In this document: piece after piece, positions 61,647 through 64,000 of the stretch | Layout: every line of letters begins with the position of its first letter | How positions within the stretch are numbered: the first letter of the stretch is position 1 | Assembly: GCA_023055355.1 (NCBI GenBank) | Contig: JALJCS010000015.1 | Span: 18,527,516 to 18,591,515, forward strand | Source: Agelaius tricolor | Taxonomy: Eukaryota > Chordata > Aves > Passeriformes > Icteridae | DNA: 64,000 nucleotides | Direction: 5' to 3' | Made by a program: the position numbers and the translations under genes | The notes under the pieces: model-generated | The model's database searches: none | Seen by the model: only the letters and a program-made list of their open reading frames with translations | Told to the model about the DNA's origin: nothing

Positions 61647-64000
61647 TGAGCTCACCAACTTGGACATCCTGGCCTGCTGCCCTTGCAGAGAAACACCATT
61701 TCCACTGAATAGATCCTCACATTCTGCACTCACTGCTTGAAAACCTGTTCAGGAGCCCTGACCTGTGCTCCACATTAACCAGAGCTTGTTTTTAGCCAGA
61801 ATATCAGGGGAGCTCCATGGCACTGCCATGGATCTTGGATGCTCTGGGCTTTTATTAATGATGGTGACACCAAATGCACCTTCTGGTGTGAGGGGAGCTG
61901 CAGGAAAGATAATGTTATTTCTGAATCAAATTATCCTTCCTCTTTATACTTAATTAAGAACACAATCTTGCTGGAGGCTGAAAAGCTTTGGCTTCAGTTT
62001 GCACAGACACATCATATGTGTCTGCCTGTCCAAATATTTTACCCTTACATTTTACAGCAATATCAGGGCCTATAAAAATGATGGCAAAAAGCCTATTGAT
62101 TTCATCTGAACAGGAGCCAGCAGAAGCTGATTTTACCTGGATAGTGTTCTCTAACAGATGTAGCCCAGTAATAATTCATGTTCTTGAATCCAACATAAAG
62201 CTATGAATGCACAATAAAAAAAAAAAATCACAGTTCTGAGTCTGTTACTTTCCTCTCTGCTTAATCAACAGGAACAGAGAGAAGGAGCAGATGACCTGTA
62301 ATAAAAGATTTTTACCATTTATTCTGCACCTCTTTGCTGAAATGCAATAATCTTTCACTCTGGATGAGTGAGAGGGTAACACAGCACCCTGTTACTGTTT
62401 ATGAGACATTTTCTTTGGTGATGCTTTCACCACACCACATTTGTTACTGCTGAAAAATAACCTGGACAGGAAAGCCTGGAGAAGTAAAAAGGTTGTTGTT
62501 CTGTAGGAAAGGAGAGTGAGGTACAATTTCAGAGCTTATCTCAGATGATGCCAGCAGAGGAGATGTGGCTGTAATTTCCTTGCATGAAGTAATTTGCAGA
62601 GGCACATTAATTAGTGTGTCCCTGTGAGTGTCTGAGGAGACAGACAAGAGCTCTCCAGTTCTGCCCTGGAAAACACCAGAGGTCCCTGGGAGATCTGGAG
62701 GAGAATTTTCAGGGTTCCATGGAGGTTTACCCCAAATCCATCTCAGGCCCCAATCAGCACCACACTGGGAGCTCTCTGTCCCCTCAGTGTTCAGTGAACA
62801 CAAACTGGGGATGGTTTTTCCTCCTTTCCCTTGGAACAGAGTGGAAGGGCAGATCTGCCTGGGGGTTCAAATCCTGAATTTCAGTATTTGATTTGTATGA
62901 TCTGTCTGTCTATAATTTGTATTGGTCTGTGATGCTTAGAACATGAAAAGTGCTCTGTTTAATGAGAAAGTGGACTCTCTATTCCAGCTCCCAAAGCCCT
63001 GATTCCATCTAGACCCCATTTCCCTCACAAAGAACCTTTCAAAAGCAAAGAATTTCAAAAATCACTGCTATGAGTGGTTCAAGAATCTACACAGTAAAGA
63101 AGTCCCAAAATGATCTGTCCTCATTGCAGATTTTTTGTTAGCTTGAATTTCTTGCTCCAGAAATGGGTCAATATTCACACACATACAAAAAGATCTTTTG
63201 TTTTCCCACGTATGTGTGAATTTTATGGAATTCTTTTAAGATACAGAAAAGCTTATCTTTATTTTCAACATCTAACATGCCAGAACCAGTTGCTTTGAAA
63301 ACATCCTCTCCTCTAACGTGGTTTTCATTAGGAGAATGCACTCCCAAACTGAAACCAGTGCCAGTTTTCAGAAAGCAATCCAGTGTGTTCTTGCCTTGAC
63401 ATCTGTTGGTATAAATAATGTAGTAAAATGGGAATTTGGAAGAATTATTTGTGTATATTTGAGAAGATTTGTAACTGGGGGGTGATTCTGACAACCTGCT
63501 CGTACAGGCAGAGCTGCACTCAGTTCAGATATTGAAGCCAGCAAAAAGGAACACTGTGATTATTGCTGGATCACTCTTGCAGCTCAGATTTACAAGTTTC
63601 AAGCAAATAAAAAAAAAGAAATGTCAGACTAGCATGGAAGTGTCACCAGGAGCAACCTTGGGAACAGCTAAGCCTGGAAGGGAAGTTTACAGTGAAAGCT
63701 CTGTTGTTTCTTGTTGGGATTTACATTTCCAATCGAAAATCCAGGAGGATTTTGGCCTGTGTGGGGTGTTTGCAAGCTGGTGAAAGCAGAATGGGGACTT
63801 ACTCCTCTAAGCAGATTTTAAATTCACCAAAAAATATCCTTGTGGAATGGAAAGCTGAGAGCTGTGCACTGGTATTAGGGATATTTGCATTACCAGGGCA
63901 ATATTTAATTGGCACTTGCCCTAACTGGACCCTTCTGAGCTTAGTTTGACATTTATTCATTTTCATTTTGTACAGGATTTGCCATGCAGAGTAACCAGTG
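61647..64000. other. Intergenic sequence to the window end
   Basis: No supported exon. A short A run near 62217-62227 and generic A/T-rich sequence. Nothing suggests that a gene begins or ends here. Confidence 0.55.

Overview
This window is nuclear DNA from a bird. Two multi-exon vertebrate genes with consensus GT-AG introns lie in its first third, and the interspersed repeats I can recognise are CR1 LINE 3' ends, the dominant avian retroelement. I cannot name the species; a songbird would be a guess. No bacterial, phage, CRISPR or plasmid structure is present. All exon boundaries were worked out by eye from reading frame, splice consensus and remembered human family sequences. No alignment was run.

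Layout. (1) 31-7362, + strand: the last 12 coding exons of ATP2C2 (secretory-pathway Ca2+/Mn2+ ATPase 2, SPCA2), about 457 residues, followed by a short 3'UTR with AATAAA at 7695. The 5' part of the gene lies before the window. (2) About 7.7-9.8 kb: a short space between converging genes. (3) 10654-20153, - strand: complete coding sequence of MEAK7 (TLDC1), 7 coding exons and 472 residues, with a probable non-coding first exon in a CpG island at about 19.85-20.5 kb. The tail-to-tail ATP2C2/MEAK7 order matches human 16q24.1. (4) About 20.6-64 kb: roughly 43 kb with no exon I can support. It holds CR1 fragments, several minisatellites, two precise tandem duplications, a dispersed repeat pair and a 52-base T run. 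In human the next gene is COTL1 on the - strand; I looked for it and did not find it, so it probably lies beyond 64 kb or is missing here.

The two genes are neighbours, not a pathway. SPCA2 loads the Golgi/secretory lumen with Ca2+ and Mn2+. MEAK7 is a lysosomal TLDc protein linked to mTOR signalling and V-ATPase binding. I see no new multi-gene system. The less ordinary features are repeats: a 45-bp GC-rich minisatellite (about 4 copies) inside the MEAK7 CpG island, a degenerate 36-bp minisatellite next to it, and a 23-bp minisatellite whose unit carries a 10-bp palindrome and which begins at the edge of one copy of a dispersed repeat.
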